This document shows positions 25,395 to 33,773 of a DNA stretch of 49,879 nt, one piece after another. The notes under the pieces are model-generated. The model worked only from the letters and a program-made list of their open reading frames with translations. It was not told where the DNA came from and did not search any database. How positions within the stretch are numbered: the stretch's first letter is position 1; every line of letters begins with the position of its first letter. Both the position numbers and the translations under genes were made by a program. Origin of the DNA: Polaromonas sp. YR568 (GTDB taxonomy: Bacteria; Pseudomonadota; Gammaproteobacteria; Burkholderiales; Burkholderiaceae_C); contig CAMCUN010000022.1 of NCBI GenBank assembly GCA_945878995.1, positions 1-49,879 on the forward strand, in the 5' to 3' direction.

Positions 25395-26278
25395 GTGTAG
25401 TGCACTCTTTTTTCCAGGACCCGGGTTTGAATCAAAACGAGTACGAGCAGCACGGCGATAAAGACCATCGCCATGGCTGATGCTGCGCCGATTTGCAGAT
25501 GCACGAAGCCTTCCTCGTAAATCACCCAAAGGAGTACATCTGAGGCCTTGCCGGGGCCGCCCTGAGTCAGCGTGGCCACAGTCTCGAAGACCTTGACCGC
25601 GTTAATCACCGAAATAGTCAGGACAAACAGCGTGGTGGGGCCAAGCATCGGCCAGGTGACCACACAAAAGCGGGACCAAGCCGAGCGGGCACCGTCCATC
25701 TCAGCGGCGGCGTACAGATCTCGGTTGATGCTGGTCAGACCTGCTAGGAACAACACCATGTTGAATCCCACGGTCTGCCAGATGCCGATGAGGGCCAGGG
25801 CGCCCATCACGTTATCGCTGGAGCCCAGCCAGTTGACGCTGGACAGACCGAATTTATTCAGCAGCATATTGATCGGCCCGATAGACGGGTGCATCAGGTA
25901 CTGCCACACGCTGGCCATAGCGACCAGCAGCGAAACGACGGGCAAAAAATAAATCGAGCGAAAGAAGGGCTTGAACAGATCGTCCGCCTCGATCAGCATG
26001 GCCAGCCCCAACCCCAGCACCACCGAGGCGGGCACCACCAGCAACACGTAAAGTGCCGTGTTTTTCACTGCGCCCAGAAAGGTGCGGTCATTGAGCAAAT
26101 CAGCATAGGCCGCGAGCCCCCGAAAGTTCACTTGGGGCACGCCGAGTTCGGCATCGGTAAAGGACAGCACCAGCACCGCCAAGGTAGGCAGCAGCAATAG
26201 AGCCAGCATCAAGATCAAGGCGGGTGCGCTGAGCCAGTAGGCTGAACGCACCTCGTTCGGGTCAAATGAATGCTTCAT
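25391..26278 (-). CDS. ABC importer permease (UgpA/MalF-like)
   Basis: A 295-residue inner-membrane protein with about six transmembrane helices (first at WLSAPALILMLALLLLPTLA) and an EAA-type loop, YAAAEMDGARSAWSRFCVV. The start overlaps the ATPase gene by 17 bases, and the stop overlaps the UgpE-like gene by four. The tight overlaps show one translationally coupled transporter unit. Confidence 0.92.
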   Translation of the reverse strand: MKHSFDPNEVRSAYWLSAPALILMLALLLLPTLAVLVLSFTDAELGVPQVNFRGLAAYADLLNDRTFLGAVKNTALYVLLVVPASVVLGLGLAMLIEADDLFKPFFRSIYFLPVVSLLVAMASVWQYLMHPSIGPINMLLNKFGLSSVNWLGSSDNVMGALALIGIWQTVGFNMVLFLAGLTSINRDLYAAAEMDGARSAWSRFCVVTWPMLGPTTLFVLTISVINAVKVFETVATLTQGGPGKASDVLLWVIYEEGFVHLQIGAASAMAMVFIAVLLVLVLIQTRVLEKRVHYT

Positions 26279-27500
26279 CGTGCGATCGGCTCAGTGCGAT
26301 TGGCGTAACCTGAGTGGGCAGATGCAGTGCCACCCGTTGTCCGTTCTCATTGAACGCCAGCCAGTCGGTGTCCAAAGCAGACGCATAAAGGACGCGTGAC
26401 ATGTCCATCTGCTTCTTCAACTGTGTTGCAATTTCTGGGGACTGGCGCGTCACCAAAGCTACATCTGACCCTGGAAGCACGAGGTGACACAAGGCTTCCA
26501 CGCCTAGAAACTCCACCCGATGAAGGTGTACCGCAAATGCACCTGGCTGAGGATCAGAATGAAGCTTCAAGGCCTCCGGACGAATCGCCAGCCGGAAAGC
26601 GCCTTCATCTGGGAACTCGCAACCGCGAGCGAGCTCGACTTCGCCCCAGTAAGCTCGGCGGTTGCTGGAAACCTCCACCGGGATGATGTTGATGCGCGGG
26701 CTGCCGATGAAGCAGGCCACGTCAATATGCTGCGGATCACGGTAGATGGCCTGCGGCGTATCCAACTGCAAGATCCTTCCGCCCATCATCACGGCCACGC
26801 GGTCAGCGATACTGAGCGCCTCCTCTTGGTCGTGAGTCACATAAACAGTGACCACGCCTGCACGGTGATGCAGTTCTGCGATCTCTGTGCGCATGTGTAC
26901 GCGCAATGAGGCATCCAGGTTGGACAGCGGTTCGTCCATCAAGAAGGCTTTCGGGTGGCGCACCAGGGCGCGGCCCAGGGCCACCCGCTGTCGTTGACCG
27001 CCAGACATTTGCGCCGGTTTGCGATCGAGCAGGGGGGTGATCTTGAGTGTGTGAGCGGACTGCTCAATTTCCTGCCTTATGGCGGCCAGCTTGGCACGGG
27101 TCTCTCCGATGAAACGCCCCACCCACGGCAGTCGCTCGAGGGCGCTGAGTCGGCGCATGACCAGTGGCAAGGCCATGTTTTGACGCGCGCTCAGGTGCGG
27201 ATAAAGCGCATACGACTGGAACACCATGGCCATGTCGCGGTCAGCTGCGCGCGCAGCAGTCAGGTCTTTTCCATTGAGCAGGACACGACCACTGTCAGGC
27301 CGTTCTAGACCTGCCGCAATTCGAAGCAGCGTCGACTTGCCACAGCCGGAAGGTCCGACCAATGCGATGAACTCGCCCGCACGAACCTGCAGGTCGATGC
27401 CAGTCAGGATGCGGTTGTCACCGAAAGATTTTTCAATGGCTTGCAAATGCAGCGCAGGGGTTGCGGATGCCGCGTCAAATTGGGAGTTTTCGCCTTGCAT
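26262..27500 (-). CDS. ABC importer ATPase (UgpC/MalK-like)
   Basis: A 412-residue ATPase. Walker A GPSGCGKST is at 49-57, the signature MSGGQRQRVALGRAL and Walker B FLMDEPLSNLD follow, then the H-loop YVTHDQEEAL. The C-terminal TOBE-type domain (AIRPEALKL) places it in the UgpC/MalK group. ATG 27500 has GAGG six bases upstream. A GTG at 27512, which overlaps the phosphodiesterase stop, is the alternative. There is an extra stretch after the Q-loop (RRLSALERLPWVGRFIG) compared with the shortest members. Confidence 0.92.
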   Translation of the reverse strand: MQGENSQFDAASATPALHLQAIEKSFGDNRILTGIDLQVRAGEFIALVGPSGCGKSTLLRIAAGLERPDSGRVLLNGKDLTAARAADRDMAMVFQSYALYPHLSARQNMALPLVMRRLSALERLPWVGRFIGETRAKLAAIRQEIEQSAHTLKITPLLDRKPAQMSGGQRQRVALGRALVRHPKAFLMDEPLSNLDASLRVHMRTEIAELHHRAGVVTVYVTHDQEEALSIADRVAVMMGGRILQLDTPQAIYRDPQHIDVACFIGSPRINIIPVEVSSNRRAYWGEVELARGCEFPDEGAFRLAIRPEALKLHSDPQPGAFAVHLHRVEFLGVEALCHLVLPGSDVALVTRQSPEIATQLKKQMDMSRVLYASALDTDWLAFNENGQRVALHLPTQVTPIALSRSHDEAFI

Positions 27501-27508
27501 GCCGCGCC

Positions 27509-28315
27509 TCACCGGGGGTAGAGAATTCGTTGCACCGGCTCAATCTTCAGATCATCGAGACCATCGGGCCGCAAGAACTGGCTTTCGACCGTATCGACCC
27601 CGAAATCGTGCACGACAGCGCCCAGACGGCGCTCGCCGCCCAGCTCTTCCTGGCTCTCACCACAGACGAAAGATGAAGCGGGACACCACACATAGCTGAT
27701 ACCGTCCACCACTTGCTGTCGGTGCATGTGCAGATGTCCGCTGGCCACCAGCTTGACGCGGGCACTGCGCATCAAGGCCATCACGCGCTGCCTGGACGGC
27801 GGTGCCACCGACCAATAGCCGCGCGGTGGCTCATCAGCAGCGTCGATGAACAAAGGCTTATGCAAAAAAAGCGCCACCGGAAGATCGGTCTCCAGGGCTT
27901 TTTCAAACCAGGCGTATTGGGCTTCTTCCTCGGCATGGTCAGTGCCAAGGAGCATGGCATTGAGGCCGATCAGGCGCCAGCCTTGCTGATCCATGAGCCA
28001 ACGATCCGGGCCAATGGCGTCGCGCCAGAGACCCAGCCTATCGTCATTGACTGGCTGTCGGGAGTTAATCTCGGCCCGATCGCCCACATCGTGGTTGCCC
28101 GGGACGCAGTGAATCGGAGCGCCCAGCCCGGCCAGCCAGTCACGCGAAGCGTAGAGGTCGACCTCCTGGCCCGCAGCGTCCATACCCAGATCACCGGTAT
28201 GGATGAAAAGCGACGCCTCTTGCGACCGCAGCCAATTTGCAGTGGCCTCGAGGTTCGCCGCAAAAAAGTGGTGACTGGCCGAGACGTGAGTGTCGGAAAT
28301 TTGAATCAAACGCAC
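27509..28315 (-). CDS. Calcineurin-like phosphodiesterase (GpdQ/CpdA group)
   Basis: A 268-residue binuclear metallophosphoesterase. Metal ligands are visible in ISDTH (Asp8, His10), TGDLG (Asp42), PGNHD (Asn74, His75), FLHKPLF and SGHLHMH. The start is GTG 28315 with AAGGA about seven bases upstream. It is the first gene of the Ugp-like importer operon. GpdQ enzymes cleave glycerophosphodiesters and other phosphodiesters, so hydrolysis of the imported compound is the natural reading. A CpdA-type cyclic-nucleotide role is the alternative, but the operon context argues against it. No signal peptide is present, so it acts in the cytosol. Confidence 0.88.
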   Translation of the reverse strand: MRLIQISDTHVSASHHFFAANLEATANWLRSQEASLFIHTGDLGMDAAGQEVDLYASRDWLAGLGAPIHCVPGNHDVGDRAEINSRQPVNDDRLGLWRDAIGPDRWLMDQQGWRLIGLNAMLLGTDHAEEEAQYAWFEKALETDLPVALFLHKPLFIDAADEPPRGYWSVAPPSRQRVMALMRSARVKLVASGHLHMHRQQVVDGISYVWCPASSFVCGESQEELGGERRLGAVVHDFGVDTVESQFLRPDGLDDLKIEPVQRILYPR

Positions 28316-28599
28316 TGAAATTCCTTGAATGATGACCAGTTCATCTGATCCGACTTTTGAGCAGTCATCCTAAGAAGCTTGTTTGACGGTATCGTGACGG
28401 CTGCCTCATCTTTTTTTTGAAGTCCGTTCTTCAGAGCGTTGGAGCTGCTCTAGCGCGCATTCATACCTGTCTTTGCACGACTCGATTTGCCGCAAGAGCG
28501 GTATGAACGCAATGCCCGCCGTCGGCGATGCCTTGAAAGCCAGTTTTAAGATGCACCTTAAGTGCGGTTGAGCTTTTGTATCGCCTCAGGTATGGACGC

Positions 28600-28812
28600 T
28601 CAGCTGACTTCGGTGATCATTTGAATTTCAACGCAGGCGGCGAGGGGAATCTGCGCCACGCCAAAAGGACTGCTTGTGTGTGCGCCGGCGCTGCCGAATA
28701 ATTCACCGATGAGGCCGCAGGCGCCGTTGGTCACCAGGTGCTGCTCGGTGAAGTCGCCGGCCGAGTTGACCAGGCTCATGAGCTTGACGATGCGCTTGAC
28801 GTGGCCCCGGTC
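28600..28812 (-). pseudogene. RidA (YjgF) family remnant, C-terminal half
   Basis: Minus-strand codons give GHVKRIVKLMSLVNSAGDF, TEQHLVTNGACGLIGELFG and GVAQIPLAACVEIQMITEVS, the C-terminal half of a RidA-like enamine deaminase including the invariant lining of the trimer cleft. The N-terminal half is missing: upstream codons are not RidA-like and run into the neighbouring gene. It is therefore a truncated gene rather than a functional RidA. An intact frame of 96 codons exists but its first 26 codons look accidental. Confidence 0.72.
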
Positions 28813-28846
28813 TTGTATTGAGTGGTGCGCGTTGTGATCAGCGCAC

Positions 28847-29068
28847 TCACACCCACCCCTGCCGCCACACGCTGTCATCATGCAGTTCACGCCAAGCGAT
28901 CACTTGCGTGGCTTTGGAAAACACCGCTTCAATTTCCACCTGCTCAATGGGGTCGGTCGCCAACACAGGCTGAATCACCCGACTGACCAAAAAGTGTTTT
29001 TGCTTGGCCACGGGGGTCACGGCCGTCCATTTGGTGAGCAGCAGTTTTTTGGGGTTCAGCGGGTTCAT
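28847..29068 (-). CDS. Small tryptophan-containing protein, TIGR02450 type
   Basis: A 73-residue protein starting MNPLNPKKLLLTKWTAVTPV, with EKHFLV-like and ATQVIAWRELHDDSVWRQGW segments. This matches the TIGR02450 family of small conserved proteins common in proteobacteria, whose function is unknown. It overlaps the MltB stop by four bases (ATGA), so it is probably translated with it. Confidence 0.85.
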   Translation of the reverse strand: MNPLNPKKLLLTKWTAVTPVAKQKHFLVSRVIQPVLATDPIEQVEIEAVFSKATQVIAWRELHDDSVWRQGWV

Positions 29069-30336
29069 GGCTTGGCTTGCATTTGCTGGGCCACCGCCTC
29101 GCCTAACTCGATCACCGCCATGGCGTAGTAGCTGCTCCAGTTGTAGCGGGTGATGGCGTAAAAGTTCTCAGTCCCAGCCACGTAGCTGGCCGCATCAGGG
29201 CCGTTGAGCAGTTCAACCAGGGCCAGGGGGCCGGTGTGTGTCAGGGCCTGGCCTTGGAGAAGGGCGCCGTGGCCTACAAAGCTGGCCACGCTGAAGGTGG
29301 GCAAGATGTCGGGCGCCATCAGGGTGTCCAAGTTCAGCCGGGTGGCATCCAACTGCACGGGGTAGTGCGTGGGCATGCCGGTTTGCCAGTTGAAGGCGCG
29401 CAGGTAGTTGGCCACGGAGCCAATCACGTCGCTGGCGCTGGCGCTCAGGTCGATGCGGCCGTCGCGGTCGAAATCCACCGCAAAATTCATGCGGCTGGAC
29501 GGCATGAATTGCGGCATGCCGCGCGCGCCTGCAAAGCTGCCCAGCGCGGCGGTGGGTGTTTGTTGCGCGGTGTGCTCTTGGACCAAAAAGTGCTCGAGTT
29601 CTTTGCGAAAAAAAGCCTGGCGCTCGGCCGAGCGGGGGTGGACGACCGGAAAGTCAAAGGCCAGTGTGCTGAGCGCGTCCAAGACCCGAAAGCGGCCCAT
29701 CTCCTGGCCGTAAATGGTTTCAACGCCCAAGATGCCCACCACGATGGCGGCGGGCACGCCGTAGGTTTTTTCGGCGCGCTCAAGCTCACTGGCATGGGCG
29801 CGCCAAAAAGCCACGCCGGCGGCAATGCGCGGCTGGTCTAAAAAACGGCTGCGGTAAATGCGCCAATTTTTAGTCAGGGGTGAGGCCGGTGGCTGCATCA
29901 GCCGGATGACTTGCGGCGACATCTGAGCCTGGCCCATGGCCAGCTGTACCCAGGCCAGCGGCAGCTGGCGCCGCTCGGCCAGCTCTTGGGTAAAGGCCAT
30001 GGCCTCGGGCCGCTGGTCGTAGGCTGGGCCGCTGCCGACCAGGGGCTGGGACAGTGAGGCCTTGCTTGGCTTGCTGCGCGATGCCTTTTTAGCGCTGGCC
30101 TTGGTAGTCGCCTTAGGGCTGTGTTTGGCAGCAGTGTTGGCACCCGCTTTGGGCTTTTGTGCGGGCTTGGGCTCGCTGTGGGCTGTAAGACCTTGGCCGG
30201 TGGCGGCCAAGCTCAAGCAGGTAAGCAGCATGGCGAGCAGCGAGCGGCCGGCAGCGTTTGTAGGACCCCAAAGCGGGGCGAACCCCGTGTTAACCTGACA
30301 CCAAGGGAGCAGGCGACTGTTCAAATTTCGGCTCAT
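29065..30336 (-). CDS. mltB: Lytic murein transglycosylase B (MltB-like)
   Basis: A protein of about 423 residues that cleaves the glycan strands of peptidoglycan to 1,6-anhydromuropeptides. The catalytic Glu lies in GILGVETIYGQEMGRFRVLD, followed by ALSTLAFDFP, GSFAGARGMPQFMPSS and DVIGSVANYL, all typical of the SltB/MltB group. A hydrophobic export segment (SLLAMLLTCLSLAATG) is followed by a Lys/Ala/Pro-rich linker of about 50 residues. The start is uncertain: ATG 30336 leaves a 31-base gap to the divergent HDAC-like gene, while ATG 30378 would overlap it. Confidence 0.87.
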   Translation of the reverse strand: MSRNLNSRLLPWCQVNTGFAPLWGPTNAAGRSLLAMLLTCLSLAATGQGLTAHSEPKPAQKPKAGANTAAKHSPKATTKASAKKASRSKPSKASLSQPLVGSGPAYDQRPEAMAFTQELAERRQLPLAWVQLAMGQAQMSPQVIRLMQPPASPLTKNWRIYRSRFLDQPRIAAGVAFWRAHASELERAEKTYGVPAAIVVGILGVETIYGQEMGRFRVLDALSTLAFDFPVVHPRSAERQAFFRKELEHFLVQEHTAQQTPTAALGSFAGARGMPQFMPSSRMNFAVDFDRDGRIDLSASASDVIGSVANYLRAFNWQTGMPTHYPVQLDATRLNLDTLMAPDILPTFSVASFVGHGALLQGQALTHTGPLALVELLNGPDAASYVAGTENFYAITRYNWSSYYAMAVIELGEAVAQQMQAKP

Positions 30337-30367
30337 CGTGGCCAGAACCATACCGTAAAAAATCGCC

Positions 30368-31321
30368 ATGCCAGGCACAGGTTTCTTTACTCACTCGCTG
30401 TGCCGCCAACACGAGATGGGGCGCGGCCATCCCGAATGCCCAGAGCGGCTTGACGCCATCCACGATCGCTTGCTGCTCACCGGCGTGGCCGATGTGTTGA
30501 TTCAGCGTGAGGCTCCAGAGGCCCCCATGGTCGAGCTGGAACTGGCCCACGACCGCATGCTCATGGCTTCTGTTCGCGGCTTGTCGGCCCAGGTGGCCGA
30601 GGAGCAGCTCGCGGGCGGGCCAGACCACCTGCAAATTGACCCCGACACGGCCGTGAACCGCCACACCTGGTTGGCTGCCTTGCGCGCCGCCGGTGCCACC
30701 TTGGCCGCCACCGATGCGGTGATGGCCGGCGAGATGGACAACGCTTTTTGCGCGGTGCGCCCGCCCGGCCACCACGCCTGCCGCAACCAGGCCATGGGGT
30801 TTTGCTTTTTCAACAACGTGGCGGTGGCCGCCAAGCACGCGCTGGAACGCCACGGCCTGCAGCGCGTGGCCATCGTGGACTTTGACGTGCACCACGGCAA
30901 TGGCACTGAAGACATCGTGGCCGGGGACGAGCGCATTTTGATGGTGAGCTTTTTCCAGCACCCGCTCTACCCCTACTCCGGCACCGAAAGCCGGGCCGGC
31001 AACCTGGTGAACCTGCCTGTGCCCGCCTACACCCGGGGCTTGGCCGTGCGCGAGTTGGTGGAGGCCCATTGGATGCCCAGGCTGGAAGATTTCAAGCCGG
31101 AAATGATTTTTATCAGTGCGGGTTTTGACGCGCACCGCGACGATGAGCTGGGCCAGCTCGGGCTGGTGGAGGCGGACTACGCCTGGATCACCCGCCGCAT
31201 CATGGACGTGGCGCAGCGCCATGCCCAGGGTCGCATCGTGTCTGCCTTGGAGGGCGGCTACCATCTGGATGCTCTGGCACGCAGCGTGGAGGCCCACATC
31301 CGCGTGCTGGCTGACTTGTAA
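30368..31321 (+). CDS. Histone-deacetylase-like amidohydrolase, class II (AcuC/HDAH-like)
   Basis: A 317-residue zinc amidohydrolase. The HDAC marks are HPECPERL (21-28), the tandem His of RPPGHHACRNQ (His135, His136), the zinc ligands of DFDVHHGNGT (Asp173, His175), GFDAHRDD and the C-terminal LEGGYH. Bacterial members deacetylate small molecules such as polyamines, or acetyl-lysine. The gene is divergent from mltB and is followed 32 bases later by mscS on the same strand. The protein is cytosolic with no signal peptide. Confidence 0.9.
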   Translation: MPGTGFFTHSLCRQHEMGRGHPECPERLDAIHDRLLLTGVADVLIQREAPEAPMVELELAHDRMLMASVRGLSAQVAEEQLAGGPDHLQIDPDTAVNRHTWLAALRAAGATLAATDAVMAGEMDNAFCAVRPPGHHACRNQAMGFCFFNNVAVAAKHALERHGLQRVAIVDFDVHHGNGTEDIVAGDERILMVSFFQHPLYPYSGTESRAGNLVNLPVPAYTRGLAVRELVEAHWMPRLEDFKPEMIFISAGFDAHRDDELGQLGLVEADYAWITRRIMDVAQRHAQGRIVSALEGGYHLDALARSVEAHIRVLADL

Positions 31322-31353
31322 ATTCACTGGACTTTTTTCAGAGGTATTTCTTC

Positions 31354-32676
31354 ATGGCCGAAGCCGGCATGGTCGCGTCTGTCAGCGGCCGTATTCGGGA
31401 TGTTCAAACTTGGCTCAGTCCCTTGACTGAGGCGTCCGCGCTCGCTGAGTGGGGAGCCTTGCTCGCTTGCGTGGTGCTGGCCTTCCTTTTGGTGTGGTTG
31501 CTGCGCCGTTCCTTGCGCGCCGACCTGGAGTTGCCCGTGCTTTTTGGCCGCCAATTGGTTGATGGCGCCTTGTTCCCGCTTTTGCTGCTGAGCTTGGCTT
31601 ATGCCACGCAAGCGGCCTTTCGCGCCTTGGACTTGCCGCTGGCGGTGTTCCGCGTGGCGCTGCCGGTGTTGGTGTCACTGGCCGTGATTCGGGTGGGGGT
31701 CAAGGTGCTGCAGGTGGCTTTCAAAGACGCGCCATTGGTTCGCACGTTGGAGCGCACCATTTCTTGGCTGGTTTGGGCCGCCATGGTGCTGTGGGTCACG
31801 GGGCTCTTGCCCGCCATGCTCGAAGAGCTTGACCGAATAAGCTGGACCGTGGGTTCGGCCAAGTTGTCGGTGCGCACCTTGCTGGAGGGCACGCTCACGG
31901 CTGGCGCGGTGCTCATTGTGTCTTTGTGGATTTCCTCGGCCATAGAGGGCCAATTGCTCAAGTCGGCCGAAGGCGGGGACTTGTCTTTGCGCAAGGCCGT
32001 CAGCAACGCCGTGCGGGCGCTGCTGGTGGGCGTGGGCTTGCTGCTGGGCCTGTCGGCCGTGGGCATAGACCTGACCGCTTTGTCTGTCTTGGGCGGCGCC
32101 ATTGGTGTGGGCGTGGGTTTGGGCTTGCAAAAGCTGGCGGCCAGTTACGTCAGCGGTTTTGTGATGCTGGCTGAGCGCAGCGTGCGCATTGGCGACAGTG
32201 TGCGCATAGACAATTTTGAGGGCCGCATCACCGACATCAAGGCCCGCTACACCATTGTGCGGGCGCTGTCTGGGCGCGAATCGGTGGTGCCCAATGAGAT
32301 GTTCATTGGCAACCGCATCGAAAATTTGTCTTTGACCGACCCCAAGGTGCTGCAGCAATGCATGGTGTCTGTGGGCTACGACAGCGATGTGGAGCTGGTC
32401 ATGCGCCTGCTCATGCAAGCGGCCAGTGCCCAGCCGCGCGTGCTGGCCGACCCAGCGCCTGCGGTGCACCTGAGCAACTTTGGCAGCGATGGCTTGGAGT
32501 TCACGCTCAATTACTGGATTTTGGACCCCGAAAACGGTCAAGGCAACCTGCGCTCAGACGTCAACCTGGTGGTGTTGCAGTCCTTCAGGGAGCACGGCAT
32601 TGAAATCCCGTTTCCGCAGCGCGTGGTCCACCAAGCACCCAAGGCGGTGACCGCTCCCGTGACTGCGGCCCCTTGA
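31354..32676 (+). CDS. Mechanosensitive channel of the MscS family
   Basis: A 440-residue inner-membrane protein. Several hydrophobic helices occupy residues about 30-250, ending in a pore helix rich in Gly and Ala (LGGAIGVGVGLGLQKLAASY) that is typical of MscS TM3. The beta domain follows with SVRIGDSVRIDNFEGRI and the VVPNEMFIGNRIENL loop, then an alpha/beta cytoplasmic domain. It should open on hypo-osmotic shock. The extra N-terminal helices make it longer than E. coli MscS (286 residues). The start ATG 31354 has AGAGG about ten bases upstream. Confidence 0.9.
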   Translation: MAEAGMVASVSGRIRDVQTWLSPLTEASALAEWGALLACVVLAFLLVWLLRRSLRADLELPVLFGRQLVDGALFPLLLLSLAYATQAAFRALDLPLAVFRVALPVLVSLAVIRVGVKVLQVAFKDAPLVRTLERTISWLVWAAMVLWVTGLLPAMLEELDRISWTVGSAKLSVRTLLEGTLTAGAVLIVSLWISSAIEGQLLKSAEGGDLSLRKAVSNAVRALLVGVGLLLGLSAVGIDLTALSVLGGAIGVGVGLGLQKLAASYVSGFVMLAERSVRIGDSVRIDNFEGRITDIKARYTIVRALSGRESVVPNEMFIGNRIENLSLTDPKVLQQCMVSVGYDSDVELVMRLLMQAASAQPRVLADPAPAVHLSNFGSDGLEFTLNYWILDPENGQGNLRSDVNLVVLQSFREHGIEIPFPQRVVHQAPKAVTAPVTAAP

Positions 32677-32791
32677 ATGCCTATAATCTCAATAAAAGAA
32701 CGATCGTGCTTTTTATGGGTGGGCTTGCATATTGGGGCGTTTTCATTGGCAGACCCTGTGTCCTTGTGCGAGGCGGCATAGAATCTGCCAA

Positions 32792-32806
32792 TTGACGTTA
32801 CGTCAA
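32792..32806. promoter_or_regulatory. 15-bp palindromic operator upstream of etfB
   Basis: TTGACGTTACGTCAA is a perfect palindrome with 7-bp arms around a central T, 70 bases before the etfB start. Its exact reverse complement lies upstream of the HSD10-like gene at 47340-47354. A possible -10 box TAGAAT is at 32779-32784, so a bound protein would sit near the transcription start. The arms resemble sites of regulators of acyl-CoA metabolism in proteobacteria (TetR or MerR types); the protein is not identified. Confidence 0.72.
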
Positions 32807-32876
32807 CCAAGTTTGCGGGTCGCCACAGCTGCGATTGACAAGCTCACCCCTTATTTCAACTGCATTGGAGACCTTC

Positions 32877-33626
32877 ATGAAGGTATTGGTTCCGGTCAAG
32901 CGCGTGGTCGACTACAACGTCAAAGTGCGCGTGAAGTCTGACGGCAGCGGCGTCGATATCGCCAACGTCAAAATGAGCATGAACCCTTTTGACGAAATCG
33001 CCGTCGAAGAGGCCACACGCCTGAGAGAAAAGGGCGCGGCCACCGAGGTCATCGCGGTCAGCTGCGGCGTGGCCCAGTGCCAAGAAACCTTGCGCACCGC
33101 CATGGCCATTGGTGCAGACCGCGCCATTTTGGTGGAAACCACCCAAGAGCTGCAGCCCTTGGCCGTGGCCAAGCTGCTCAAAGCCTTGGTGGACAAAGAG
33201 CAGCCCCAGTTGGTGATTTTGGGCAAGCAAGCCATTGACGACGACTGCAACCAAACCGGCCAAATGCTCGCCGCTTTGCTGGGCTGGCCCCAGGCCACCT
33301 TCGCCTCCAAGGTTGAAGTGGCCGACGGCATTGCCACGGTCAGCCGCGAGGTGGATGGCGGTCTGGAAACCCTGTCGCTCACGCTGCCGGCCATCATCAC
33401 CACGGACTTGCGCCTCAATGAGCCGCGCTACGTGACGCTGCCCAACATCATGAAGGCCAAGAAAAAGCAGCTCGACATCTTCAAGCCCGAAGACTTGGGC
33501 GTGGACGTGTCGCCCCGCATCAAAACCCTCAAGGTCAGCGAGCCTCCCAAGCGCGGCGCTGGCATCAAGGTGCCCGACGTGGCCACGCTGGTGGACAAGC
33601 TCAGGAACGAAGCCAAAGTCATTTGA
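32877..33626 (+). CDS. etfB: Electron transfer flavoprotein, beta subunit
   Basis: A 249-residue protein starting [20 protein letters not shown], the standard ETF-beta N-terminus, with [17 protein letters not shown] ([17 protein letters not shown]), [20 protein letters not shown] and [16 protein letters not shown] segments. ATG 32877 has GGAG at 32867-32870. ETF takes electrons from acyl-CoA dehydrogenases and hands them to ETF-quinone oxidoreductase. It should serve the dehydrogenases at 34800 and perhaps those at 7148-9462. Confidence 0.96.
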   Translation: MKVLVPVKRVVDYNVKVRVKSDGSGVDIANVKMSMNPFDEIAVEEATRLREKGAATEVIAVSCGVAQCQETLRTAMAIGADRAILVETTQELQPLAVAKLLKALVDKEQPQLVILGKQAIDDDCNQTGQMLAALLGWPQATFASKVEVADGIATVSREVDGGLETLSLTLPAIITTDLRLNEPRYVTLPNIMKAKKKQLDIFKPEDLGVDVSPRIKTLKVSEPPKRGAGIKVPDVATLVDKLRNEAKVI

Positions 33627-33639
33627 ACCCATGTCCACT

Positions 33640-33750
33640 CCTTCCCCCTCTGGGGGAAGGCCGGGATGGGGGCATCGCGAAGCACAAAAGGTGTGGGTCC
33701 GCCACGACCGCTTGCCCCCACCCCAACCCTCCTCCAAAGGGGAAGGGTCT
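33640..33750. repeat. Palindromic intergenic element between etfB and etfA
   Basis: A perfect 9-bp hairpin (CCTTCCCCC at 33640-33648, loop TCT, GGGGGAAGG at 33652-33660) is followed by an outer pair, GGGATGGGGGC (33663-33673) and GCCCCCACCCC (33714-33724), matching at 10 of 11. The region resembles mobile intergenic palindromes seen in many Burkholderiales genomes. It sits inside an operon and may change the etfB/etfA mRNA. Confidence 0.65.
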
Positions 33751-33773
33751 TTAATCACTAAGGAGCCACTTTC

